Source: Mycobacterium sp.
GTDB taxonomy: Bacteria; Actinomycetota; Actinomycetes; Mycobacteriales; Mycobacteriaceae
Assembly (NCBI GenBank): GCA_018882545.1
Contig: VERS01000122.1
Coordinates: 1-6,616 of the forward strand
Length of the DNA: 6,616 bases
Direction: 5' to 3'
Part shown: positions 1 to 5,678 of the stretch, piece by piece
Position numbering within the stretch: position 1 is the stretch's first letter
How the letters are laid out: every line of letters starts with the position of its first letter
Notes under the pieces: model-generated
Seen by the model: only the letters and a program-made list of their open reading frames with translations
Told to the model about the DNA's origin: nothing
Databases searched by the model: none
Program-made: the position numbers and the translations under genes

Positions 1-1110
1 GTCGAGCACCAGATCCAGTGCGGCGTCTCCGTTGACGTGAATGTGCAACTGCCAGTCGGCATCCCAGTAGGCCTTCGCGAAGGCCCGGAACACATCGGGT
101 TGCATCATCCACTCGCCGTGATGGCACAGGTCGGGATTCCCTGCGTCGTCGAGGTAGGGATCGCGCATCTGCATCAGCTGACTGATGATGGCGCCGTCAG
201 CGAAGAGCTTGACCTGTTTGGGCAGTAGCCGCACCTTCCCGGACGCCGCCCGCGCCACCTGGGCCTCGGCGTCGGCGACAGCGTCGGCCGGGTCCATCCC
301 CGAAGCGGCCTGGCTGCGGGCGTCGACGAGAAAGGTTGAGCTGAAGGGAGTTTCGGCGGCCCCGAGGATCTGCTGATACAAATCCCACGGTTCGGTGTCC
401 CACATGATTCCCGGCTCGTTGATCGCCGTCACCCCGTTGGCGTGCAGGTAGCCGACGAGCTGACGCAGGCCGGCCGCCAACCGTTCCGGCGACAGGACGA
501 CCGGTGCCACGGCGGGCAGTAGCAGGTTCATGCCGGCCTCCCACCAGTGGCCGCCGGCGAAGTCGACCATCTCGCTGGCCGGACCCTTGCCCGCCATTTG
601 CTCGGCGGTCAGCCCGAGCGCGGTGATCGCCGCGGTGTTGAGGTACCACTCGTGGCACGAGCGCTGCCAGACCACGATGGGGCGGGTGGCGCTGATCGCG
701 TCGAGCGCAGCCCGGTCCAGGTCGCCGTGCCAGAGTTTGTGGTACCCCCAGGAGATCAGCCATTCGCCGGGATCAGCGATTCGCTGCTCGGCCTCGGCCA
801 GCCGTCGCCGGTACTCCTCGGGGGTACGGGCGGCCGCGAACGTGCGCTCCGGCAGGACCCAGTCCTCGACGGCGATGATCTCGGTGATCAGCGCGCCGGC
901 ACCCAGGATCGGGTGCAGGTGCTGGTCGATCAGTCCCGGAACCAGCACCGCTCCCGCGAAGGTGTCATCGATGACACCGGAGCCGCGAAGGTCCTCCAGC
1001 GCTCCGACGGCGATGATCCGCCCGCCGGAAACCGCCACGGCGGTCGCGTCGGGGTGCTCGTGGTCCATTGTGATGACGCTGCGGGCGGCGAAGACTGTGG
1101 TTTCCGGCAC
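1..1110 (-). CDS. YtcJ-like metal-dependent amidohydrolase (amidohydrolase family 3), 3' end missing
   Basis: The visible 370 residues begin at a GTG and run off the left edge without a stop. They show the amidohydrolase plan. A small N-terminal beta-sandwich (AVSGGRIIAVG, about 26-36) leads into the metal-site motif PGLIDQHLHP (58-67, metal ligands H64 and H66). VKLFADG follows (K301, D305, G306), then HIHVNGD (356-362). The match to Amidohydro_3/YtcJ proteins is good. These are usually around 540 residues, so roughly a third of the protein lies outside the window. Members hydrolyse amide or related C-N bonds using one or two divalent metals, but substrates are mostly unknown and cannot be read here. 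No signal peptide is seen, so it is probably cytoplasmic. The GTG was chosen because an AGGAT sequence lies about 9 bases upstream and no ATG precedes it in frame. It sits 80 bp after the nitroreductase-like gene on the same strand and may be the distal gene of that operon. Confidence 0.9.
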   Translation of the reverse strand, partial: MPETTVFAARSVITMDHEHPDATAVAVSGGRIIAVGALEDLRGSGVIDDTFAGAVLVPGLIDQHLHPILGAGALITEIIAVEDWVLPERTFAAARTPEEYRRRLAEAEQRIADPGEWLISWGYHKLWHGDLDRAALDAISATRPIVVWQRSCHEWYLNTAAITALGLTAEQMAGKGPASEMVDFAGGHWWEAGMNLLLPAVAPVVLSPERLAAGLRQLVGYLHANGVTAINEPGIMWDTEPWDLYQQILGAAETPFSSTFLVDARSQAASGMDPADAVADAEAQVARAASGKVRLLPKQVKLFADGAIISQLMQMRDPYLDDAGNPDLCHHGEWMMQPDVFRAFAKAYWDADWQLHIHVNGDAALDLVLD

Positions 1111-1190
1111 GGAACCACATCCTGCCCGATCCCCGGAGCCATTGTGACGTACTCTCCCCGAGCGAGTTGTTCACCATCGGCCAGGGCGTC

Positions 1191-1745
1191 TCAGCCGGAG
1201 CCGGCCACCGGTGTCAGTCGCATCACCGGGATGGTCCATTCGGCGCCGCTTCGTTTGTCGTGCATAGCGAATACATGGTTGAGGCGGTCCGCAGCGAGGT
1301 GGTAGAGCCGGTCGCGGTCAGCGCCTCGGGCTTCGGTCGCCGTGAAGGCACCACCCCTGGAACCGATCCGCAGCTCGCACTCGGGGTGCGCGCGCAGGTT
1401 GTGAAACCAGCCGGGGTGACGGCCACTGCCGTAGTTCGACGCGATGAGGATGACGTCGTCGCCGTCGGTGAAGTAGGCCAGCGGAACGTCGCGCCGCTGC
1501 CCGCTCTTCGCCCCCGTCGTCCTGAGCACGACGATCGGAACGGCCGGGTTGAGTTTCAGTCGGCCACCGCTCGCATCGACCACTCGGGCCTCCACCGGGG
1601 CAACGTAGGTCCGCCACAGCGCCAAAACGGGCTTGCTGATGAACAGCGGACCGCCGCCGGCCAACCACCACAGCCGGCGGCGCCATGGCCCGCGGCTCTG
1701 AAGATCCACCCGGGGAATCCCGCTGATGGCCGCTCTCGTTCGCAT
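1191..1745 (-). CDS. Deazaflavin (F420)-dependent nitroreductase family protein (Ddn-like)
   Basis: A 184-residue protein of the actinobacterial F420-dependent oxidoreductase family that includes M. tuberculosis Ddn. The core is a split beta-barrel: VVLRTTGAKSGQRRDVPL (72-89) is the typical strand-turn with TTGxKSG. ASNYGSGRHPGWFHNLRAHP (102-121) is the family signature that contacts the deazaflavin cofactor. The end is IPVMRLTP (about 172-179). In the family this fold uses reduced F420 to transfer hydride to quinones, enones or nitro compounds; the natural substrate here is not evident. Residues 20-50 include a hydrophobic stretch (LWWLAGGGPLFI) that could associate with the membrane, as proposed for some Ddn homologues. 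The ATG is preceded by AAGGAG with a 6-base spacer, a near-ideal ribosome site. It starts 19 bp after the WS/DGAT stop, so the two are almost certainly co-transcribed. Confidence 0.93.
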   Translation of the reverse strand: MRTRAAISGIPRVDLQSRGPWRRRLWWLAGGGPLFISKPVLALWRTYVAPVEARVVDASGGRLKLNPAVPIVVLRTTGAKSGQRRDVPLAYFTDGDDVILIASNYGSGRHPGWFHNLRAHPECELRIGSRGGAFTATEARGADRDRLYHLAADRLNHVFAMHDKRSGAEWTIPVMRLTPVAGSG

Positions 1746-1764
1746 CCGCTGCTCCTTCGTAACG

Positions 1765-3327
1765 TCACGGACGGCGCCAGTTGCCCGCGACTGCGTCGAC
1801 GCCGGGAGTCCGGTGCACCAGTCGGTCGAAAGCGACGGCGAAGCCGTCGACGATGGACTCGTAGCCGGGCACCAACTCGGTGTCGCAGGCGATGCCCACC
1901 ACGACCTCGCCGTTGTAGCTGCAGATGCTGAAGCTCATCGGCTGGTTTCCCGAGACCGGGGCCCAGCCGGCGATTCCCTCCACCATCGCGCCAGCGAGAT
2001 ATACGGGGATCGGCGGCCCCGGCACGTTCGTGAGCACCCCGAGGGTGCGGTTGGTGAACAGTTCTACCGAGGCTTCGTACAGCGTGCGGCTAAGCCCGGC
2101 GATCGCCTCCTGCAGCCGGAATGCGACCGCGGCCTCGTTGCCGTTCTTGATCCGATTCATCCGCCGGCGGGTGGCCGCCAGAACGGCGACGGGATCGGAC
2201 TCGTCGGTCGGCAACTCCAACTGCACGAGGGCGAACTCGTTGCCCAGCGTCTCGGGCAGGCTGAGATCGAGGGGCTTGAGGTTGACCGGCACCATGAATG
2301 CGACCGACGGACAGCGCGCCTCCTGGGACCTCAGATAGTCGTGCAGCGCACTGGCGACTGTGGCGACGAGGACGTCGTTGACAGTGCAACCGTGCGCTTT
2401 GGCGACAGCCTTCACCGCCGACAGTGACAGCGGTGGGGACCAGGCAACACCCTTGGAGCCACTGGCCGGTCCGGTCCAGATCGTCACGTCGTTGCGGGTG
2501 CCGAGTACGAATTTGCGGACAGTGTCGGCGTCACCCGGTGCGGCGGCGAGGACGGCGGTCAAGGTGCCCCCGGCGGGCAGGGCCCGGCGCGCTGTCGAAA
2601 CGACTCGGCGCATGGCGTATGCCACGGTGTGCAGAGCGCCGAGCGGGTTCCACAGCGCGAAGCGACACAGTCGCGCAACGGATCGCGCAGGCAGCCGCGC
2701 CAGCCTTCGGCGGGCCGTTCGGGCGGCCATCGAAGCTTCGATTGCGACTGTCCGCAGGCGCCGAACCAGGGATACCCGGGCGGGCTTGCCTTGTGCGCCG
2801 TACTGGGCCACCGCGGGGCCGAGGATCGCCCCACCCTCGGGGGCCGCGTCGAAAAGACTCATCGCCAACTGGACCATGCGCATGCCGTCGGCCAACGCGT
2901 GGTGGCTGCGCAGCAGAATCGCGCTGCCGCCGCGGTAACGCTCCACCACGATCACCTGCCACAGCGGACGGTTCCGGGTAAGCATCTCGGTGCGGTGCGT
3001 GGCGACCAATGCCTGCATGCACCGCGGATCGTCGGGATCGGACAGCGTCGCGGCACTGACATGGTTGGTGATGTCGAAGTCCGGGTCCGGCTCCCAGCGC
3101 CAGCCTCCGCCGCCGTCGGAAACCGCCCTGCTGCGAAATACCGGGTAGCGCTCGACGAGCCGCTTCTCGAGAGCCCTCTGCAGCCGGCCGAAGTCCAGCG
3201 GCTCAGCGGTCCATACCGCGACATCGGCCACCATGACGTTGGTCGGCCGGTCCATCTGGAGCCACAGGGAGTCCTGCACTCCCATGGGAAGCGAGGCAGG
3301 TGCGGAGGTAGGTCTACTGGGGTCCAT
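1765..3327 (-). CDS. Wax ester synthase/diacylglycerol acyltransferase (WS/DGAT, Tgs family)
   Basis: Bifunctional acyltransferase that in this family transfers acyl groups from acyl-CoA to diacylglycerol or long-chain alcohols, forming triacylglycerol or wax esters at the membrane and lipid droplets. Numbered from the ATG at 3327 (520 aa), it has PLW (121-123), the catalytic HHALADG (H142, H143, D147; the HHxxxDG motif), NDVLVA (317-322), VPVNL (346-350), GNE (362-364) and NVPGP (434-438). The N-terminal acyltransferase domain and the C-terminal DUF1298 domain are therefore both present. At 520 aa it is somewhat longer than the usual 450-480. The extra length is an Arg-rich, partly hydrophobic stretch at about 180-255. 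The start is uncertain: a TTG at 3375 adds 16 basic residues with no family resemblance, while an ATG at 3285 gives the conventional start MGVQDSLWLQ. I prefer 3327 because a palindrome overlaps the TTG. None of the candidates has a strong ribosome site. It is the first gene of a probable three-gene operon. Confidence 0.95.
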   Translation of the reverse strand: MDPSRPTSAPASLPMGVQDSLWLQMDRPTNVMVADVAVWTAEPLDFGRLQRALEKRLVERYPVFRSRAVSDGGGGWRWEPDPDFDITNHVSAATLSDPDDPRCMQALVATHRTEMLTRNRPLWQVIVVERYRGGSAILLRSHHALADGMRMVQLAMSLFDAAPEGGAILGPAVAQYGAQGKPARVSLVRRLRTVAIEASMAARTARRRLARLPARSVARLCRFALWNPLGALHTVAYAMRRVVSTARRALPAGGTLTAVLAAAPGDADTVRKFVLGTRNDVTIWTGPASGSKGVAWSPPLSLSAVKAVAKAHGCTVNDVLVATVASALHDYLRSQEARCPSVAFMVPVNLKPLDLSLPETLGNEFALVQLELPTDESDPVAVLAATRRRMNRIKNGNEAAVAFRLQEAIAGLSRTLYEASVELFTNRTLGVLTNVPGPPIPVYLAGAMVEGIAGWAPVSGNQPMSFSICSYNGEVVVGIACDTELVPGYESIVDGFAVAFDRLVHRTPGVDAVAGNWRRP

Positions 3328-3374
3328 ATCCGACTGTGACCGCTGCTGGGCGGGCCGTCGAGAGCGATCGCGCA

Positions 3375-3390
3375 ACGGTCATCCGACCGT
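3375..3390. promoter_or_regulatory. Perfect inverted repeat upstream of WS/DGAT, candidate operator
   Basis: ACGGTC, a 4-base spacer ATCC, then GACCGT: two perfect 6-bp arms. It lies 48 bp upstream of the preferred ATG of the acyltransferase gene, inside the likely promoter or 5' untranslated region. The size and symmetry would suit a dimeric repressor such as a TetR- or GntR-type protein, but no such gene is in the window. A transcribed hairpin is the alternative. Confidence 0.35.
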
Positions 3391-3549
3391 CATGTTTGTG
3401 ACGAACCCGCCTCACACGGTTCCGTCGGGAAGTCGGGAAGCTGGCTCAAGTTCGGCACTTTCCACGGCGCGGTCTTGCTTCTGAAAGCGCTTGATTTTGA
3501 GAGGAATCGAGGTCGCCGGTTCAGCCGTCGCAAACCTCCTCGATCCGCA
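3391..3549. other. Intergenic region between the secreted protein gene and the WS/DGAT operon
   Basis: No convincing gene is seen here. On the minus strand a GAGGAGG (about 3533-3539) resembles a strong ribosome site but is followed only by a badly spaced TTG. The short frame it would open has no recognisable character. The minus-strand promoter of the WS/DGAT operon is expected in this stretch, but I could not pick out a persuasive -35/-10 pair. Confidence 0.4.
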
Positions 3550-3571
3550 ACCCTGCCGCCTTCCGGAGGGT
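3550..3571 (-). terminator. Hairpin terminator candidate after the small secreted protein gene
   Basis: ACCCT, one bulged G and CCG pair with CGG-AGGGT around a 5-base loop (3559-3563), giving an 8-bp stem with one bulge. It begins 20 bases past the TAG at 3591-3593. There is no U-tract on the minus-strand transcript, which is common for mycobacterial terminator-like hairpins, so termination efficiency cannot be judged. The position between two same-strand units supports the call. Confidence 0.45.
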
Positions 3572-3590
3572 CGAGTTCCGCTTTGGTGGA

Positions 3591-3824
3591 CTAGAGCTGG
3601 CCCAGCGGACGGCACACATTGGACAACGCGTTCCAGTACTCACCGGACGCACAGTCTTGCGCCGGCTGTGGCGTCTGGCAGGTGTTGGTAATCGGATCCC
3701 AGAACTGTCCGGCGACGCAATTCAGCGGCTCGGCTGAACCGATGCCGACACCGAACAGCGACAAGGCGGTAATGGGAGTGGCGGCAAGAATGGCGATGGT
3801 CGGACGGCGTGAAAGATTTGGCAT
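3591..3824 (-). CDS. Small secreted protein with two Cys-Gly-aromatic-Trp-Cys modules
   Basis: A 77-residue protein. Residues 1-31 form a Sec signal peptide: SRR at 5-7, a hydrophobic core (about 10-28) and a likely cut after GSA (29-31). The mature part of 46 residues holds two tandem modules of one pattern, C-x2-G-[QE]-[FY]-W-[DN]-x2-[TS]-N-x-C, at 36-49 and 58-71, with cysteines 13 apart in each. Each module probably closes one disulfide loop around a conserved Trp, with Pro-rich linkers after each loop. Similar tiny exported proteins are, to my knowledge, common in mycobacteria and lack an assigned function. The pattern loosely recalls carbohydrate-binding Trp loops but has too few cysteines for the classical chitin-binding peritrophin domain. 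The ATG is the only sensible start; the upstream GAGG is rather far away, so the ribosome site is weak. A hairpin follows the stop, suggesting a single-gene unit. Confidence 0.85.
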   Translation of the reverse strand: MPNLSRRPTIAILAATPITALSLFGVGIGSAEPLNCVAGQFWDPITNTCQTPQPAQDCASGEYWNALSNVCRPLGQL

Positions 3825-3986
3825 GGACTGATTCTGCCAGCCTCAATCAAGGAGCTGTCGATGATCCGTTACAACTGTGACTGCAGCGCGCCAGGCAGAG
3901 TGGGCCAGGAATCTTTTTCTTTGAGCGCAGCGACAACGGCAGATGAATCGAATCGAACCGATACAGAGGAGAACCCACCAGCAGTA

Positions 3987-4004
3987 GCCGGGGAGGCGGC
4001 CGGC
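3987..4004 (-). terminator. Weak hairpin after the ribbon-helix-helix-like gene
   Basis: GCCGG (3987-3991) and CCGGC (4000-4004) pair around an 8-base loop, starting 7 bases past the TAA at 4012-4014. A five-pair stem with a large loop and no U-tract is weak evidence, so this is listed mainly for its position. Confidence 0.2.
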
Positions 4005-4011
4005 GTCAGGA

Positions 4012-4386
4012 TTAGGACTGACCGAGGCTGGGCCGGTAGTCGGCAACTTCGGCCTCAGCCGCGAGCAGCGCGCCAAGTTGGCCCTCCTGCTGTGCAACGA
4101 AGACACCGACGACCTGTCGGCACAATTCCGGCACACTGACCCCGCGCGCGTCGGCGATGCGTTTGAGCCCGACCACCATTGTCGTGGTGACGTGAAACTG
4201 CACGGCGAACTGACCGCAGGAGCCGTCCTCGGGCGGCAACCCCGGGCCCAAGACGACGGGGCCGTCGATGGCGTACTCGGTCGCCTCGACATCGCGGCCC
4301 GTCTGCGCGACGACCTCGCCACGACGCAGCGGGTTGTCGATGCAGCTATCCGGCTCCCGGCACTCATCGCTGCTGAGGTCACCCAT
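4012..4386 (-). CDS. Hypothetical protein with ribbon-helix-helix-like C-terminal half
   Basis: I do not recognise this family. From the ATG at 4386 it is 124 residues; a GTG at 4419 would add 11. The start is uncertain because neither codon has a well-spaced Shine-Dalgarno. Residues 1-58 are acidic and contain Cys 9, 15 and 57. Residues 59-100 look like a strand (QFAVQFHVT) followed by a helix (TTMVVGLKRIADARG), a short turn at VSVPE and a second helix (LCRQVVGVFVAQQ). That is the order and spacing of an Arc/CopG/MetJ-type ribbon-helix-helix, where the strand binds DNA as a dimer. The remaining tail (101-124) is Ala/Glu-rich and probably helical. Such folds serve as antitoxins or small repressors. 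No toxin-like partner is adjacent: the neighbours are a DUF2071 gene 264 bp upstream and a secreted protein 187 bp downstream. That the frame is coding is supported by protein-like composition; the fold is inference. Confidence 0.7.
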   Translation of the reverse strand: MGDLSSDECREPDSCIDNPLRRGEVVAQTGRDVEATEYAIDGPVVLGPGLPPEDGSCGQFAVQFHVTTTMVVGLKRIADARGVSVPELCRQVVGVFVAQQEGQLGALLAAEAEVADYRPSLGQS

Positions 4387-4498
4387 TCCATCCAGGCTAG
4401 ACCCCGCCCAATTCCGCACCGACCAATAGATTCCCTACGCTGCCCGCCGGGGGCATCGACGATCTTCGCTGGCGATCTACCGCAGTCCCGCCTGCGCC

Positions 4499-4555
4499 GG
4501 CGAGTCCTCGGCCGCAGCCGACTCTTGGCGAGTCCTCGGCCGCAGCCCGACTCTT
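4499..4555. repeat. Tandem duplication, 28 + 29 bp
   Basis: Copy one (4499-4526) and copy two (4527-4555) are identical except for one extra C in the second (AGCCGACTCTT against AGCCCGACTCTT). Each unit contains GAGTC and GACTC arms plus GGC/GCC, so it can fold into an imperfect hairpin with a CGCA loop. It lies in the non-coding stretch (4420-4650) between the DUF2071 gene and the ribbon-helix-helix-like gene. Slippage or recombination during replication is the simplest origin. Confidence 0.85.
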
Positions 4556-4576
4556 CTCGTAGCGCGCGATCATCGG

Positions 4577-4598
4577 GCTCACTGCGGGGGCAGTGAGC
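4577..4598 (-). terminator. Perfect 9-bp hairpin, probable terminator of the DUF2071 gene
   Basis: GCTCACTGC (4577-4585) and GCAGTGAGC (4590-4598) are exact reverse complements around a GGGG loop, read as CCCC on the minus strand. It begins 52 bases beyond the DUF2071 stop. There is no run of T in either direction, so it would be a tail-less terminator of the kind described for mycobacteria. A protein-binding palindrome is the alternative. Confidence 0.5.
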
Positions 4599-4611
4599 AT
4601 TCCGCATTCGC

Positions 4612-4624
4612 CCGGTCCTACCGG
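4612..4624. repeat. Short inverted repeat between the DUF2071 stop and the 9-bp hairpin
   Basis: CCGGT, spacer CCT, ACCGG: perfect 5-bp arms, 26 bases downstream of the DUF2071 stop. It could add a second stem to the 3' end of the transcript, together with the longer hairpin at 4577-4598. Confidence 0.3.
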
Positions 4625-4650
4625 CCGAAAAGACCCGGCACCAGAACCTA

Positions 4651-5391
4651 CTAACTGACAACGCGGGGCCGGCCGAAGCGGGTCCGCACGCCGGGTGAGA
4701 ACAACGCGCGCAGCGGTCCGCCGCTGGGCCGCACCCCGCTGGCCGGCAGTAGATCGTCATCGATCTCGACGATCTCCGCTGCACGCAGCGGCCACGGCGC
4801 GTGCTCGTTGGGCACCCACCACGTCCGGCCCGCCTTGCGGGTGTGCGCTCCCCAGCGGGCGGTGAGCCAAACCTCAAGCGGTGTCGGCTCGGCGGCCTCC
4901 CCGACCTCGACCGTGAGCCGGCTGCGCAGACCGCGTTGGGGCCAGCGCCGCGTGCTGTCATAAGTGATGCGGGCGCCCTCGCGGCTCAACCGCATTTGGG
5001 CCCAGGTGTAGGGGAAGCCCAAGCTCACCCGGGTGGCGGGCACGATTGCCAGACGGCTGGTTTCCAGTGAGCGGAAGAGCACGCCGTGGCGCCCGGCCCC
5101 GTCTGTCGAATAGAGGCGGATATTGGTCTCCAGGAACGACCCGAAGTAGGGCACCGATGGGGACGCTCCGATCCGAATCCGGCTCATGACGAACGGCACC
5201 AGGGCGACATACGTCAGCCCGTCGGAGAAGACGTCCGGACGAGTCCCCGGAGGGAACAGTCGCGCGACTGCGTCGGGACGCACCGGCCAATGCACGAATG
5301 TCAGATCGCTCCACTGCTGATCGAATAACACCGGCCGACAAAGCGGCGGGGGCAGCACGGGAAAGCCGGTCGGGTCAGTCACGGGCTCCAT
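4651..5391 (-). CDS. DUF2071 / YqjF-like protein
   Basis: A 246-residue protein that fits DUF2071 (the YqjF family, related to the acetoacetate decarboxylase fold). Family hallmarks are QQWSDLTFVHW (25-35), the paired PDAVARLFPPG (39-49) with a 'D.F.DG..YVALVPF' stretch ending at 67, and ETNIRLY (88-94). The region SLGFPYTWAQM (about 123-133) and a late Trp-rich stretch, TRKAGRTWWVPNEHAPWPL, are also as expected. The usual length is 220-250, so it appears complete. No enzymatic activity is established for the family to my knowledge. It is probably cytoplasmic, with no signal or membrane segment. The ATG has no clear Shine-Dalgarno, but two short upstream frames end across it (one sharing TGATG), so translational coupling is possible. 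Hairpins follow the stop. Confidence 0.88.
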   Translation of the reverse strand: MEPVTDPTGFPVLPPPLCRPVLFDQQWSDLTFVHWPVRPDAVARLFPPGTRPDVFSDGLTYVALVPFVMSRIRIGASPSVPYFGSFLETNIRLYSTDGAGRHGVLFRSLETSRLAIVPATRVSLGFPYTWAQMRLSREGARITYDSTRRWPQRGLRSRLTVEVGEAAEPTPLEVWLTARWGAHTRKAGRTWWVPNEHAPWPLRAAEIVEIDDDLLPASGVRPSGGPLRALFSPGVRTRFGRPRVVS

Positions 5392-5536
5392 CAGAGCACG
5401 GTGGGGCGAACGTCTCGTGGGCCGCCATCGACCGAATCATCGCGGCGACGGCCAGAGTCTGTGGGCCGCGCTGGAACACGGAACAACGTCGAACTCCGGG
5501 CGGATCCGGTCGCAGCTGTTCGTAGATCGTCGTCAC
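5375..5536 (-). CDS. Possible small ORF overlapping the DUF2071 start
   Basis: A 53-codon frame from a GTG at 5536 (VTTIYEQLRPDP...) to a TGA at 5375-5377, overlapping the DUF2071 start by 17 bases. Its C-terminal half (QTLAVAAMIRSMAAHETF) looks like an amphipathic helix, and about 70% of its third codon positions are G or C by my hand count. That matches the general base composition and so does not prove coding. A competing frame (5391-5606, minus) ends with TGATG at the same start codon. I do not recognise either product. At most one is real, and this is the more protein-like of the two. Confidence 0.25.
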   Translation of the reverse strand: MTTIYEQLRPDPPGVRRCSVFQRGPQTLAVAAMIRSMAAHETFAPPCSDGARD

Positions 5537-5538
5537 CT

Positions 5539-5558
5539 GGTAATGCGTGGTAACGCGA
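5539..5558. repeat. Tandem 10-bp direct repeat, candidate regulator site
   Basis: GGTAATGCGT (5539-5548) is followed immediately by GGTAACGCGA (5549-5558), giving two copies of GGTAAyGCG at a 10-bp period. On the minus strand this reads as TTACC repeated once per helical turn, 2-3 bases ahead of the small GTG-start frame and about 150 bp ahead of the DUF2071 ATG. Direct repeats of one helical turn are typical of OmpR-type response regulator sites; the identification is inference. Confidence 0.3.
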
Positions 5559-5678
5559 CGGGAGGGCGGCCGTCGCCGGCCGGGTGAGCGATCGCGAGGC
5601 GTCCACCGACTCCGGCGTTAGTTGACAGCAATCCCGCTACTGGCGGCAAAACGATGGCATTTTTTGGAGAGAGGTTAG
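5559..5678. other. Divergent intergenic region
   Basis: This stretch separates the minus-strand genes to the left from the plus-strand genes to the right and should contain promoters for both. On the plus strand a perfect TTGACA (5622-5627) is present, but no good -10 hexamer lies 16-18 bases further on (GGCAAA/GCAAAA is the best), so the promoter call is weak. A GGAGAGAGG close to the right end is the ribosome site of the next ORF. No gene is seen. Confidence 0.4.

Noticed and set aside
547..1931. Long plus-strand frames opposite the amidohydrolase, nitroreductase and WS/DGAT genes
   Set aside because: The minus-strand proteins have unmistakable family motifs at these positions; the plus-strand products show none.
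3412..3615. A 67-codon minus-strand ORF in the gap upstream of WS/DGAT
   Set aside because: It overlaps the end of the secreted protein gene and the hairpin and has no family character. The GAGGAGG inside it is not placed to start a convincing gene.
4397..4600. A 67-codon minus-strand ORF spanning the tandem repeat
   Set aside because: It begins inside the perfect hairpin, consists largely of the translated duplication, and overlaps the following gene start without a good ribosome site.
3843..4961. A 372-codon open frame on the minus strand crossing two better-supported genes
   Set aside because: Its product is extremely rich in Arg and Ser with no domain character, and it runs out of frame through the DUF2071 3' end and the ribbon-helix-helix-like gene. 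It is a typical GC-rich shadow.
5298..5525. Plus-strand ORF opposite the DUF2071 start, with a protein-like stretch WAAIDRIIAATARVC
   Set aside because: It starts inside the DUF2071 gene and lacks a ribosome site. The helix-like stretch mirrors the antiparallel minus frame, and nothing continues it after the stop.
3362..5596. GAGCGATCGCG occurs at 3362-3372 and 5586-5596, containing the octamer GCGATCGC known as HIP1 in cyanobacteria
   Set aside because: A few shared 11-mers are expected by chance in 6.6 kb, more so in GC-rich DNA. One copy lies in the clearly mycobacteria-like part, so it neither marks cyanobacterial origin nor proves a shared binding site.
5622..5650. TTGACA as a sigma-70 type -35 box for the plus-strand genes
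   Set aside because: No acceptable -10 hexamer is found at the right distance, so I mention it only within the intergenic entry.
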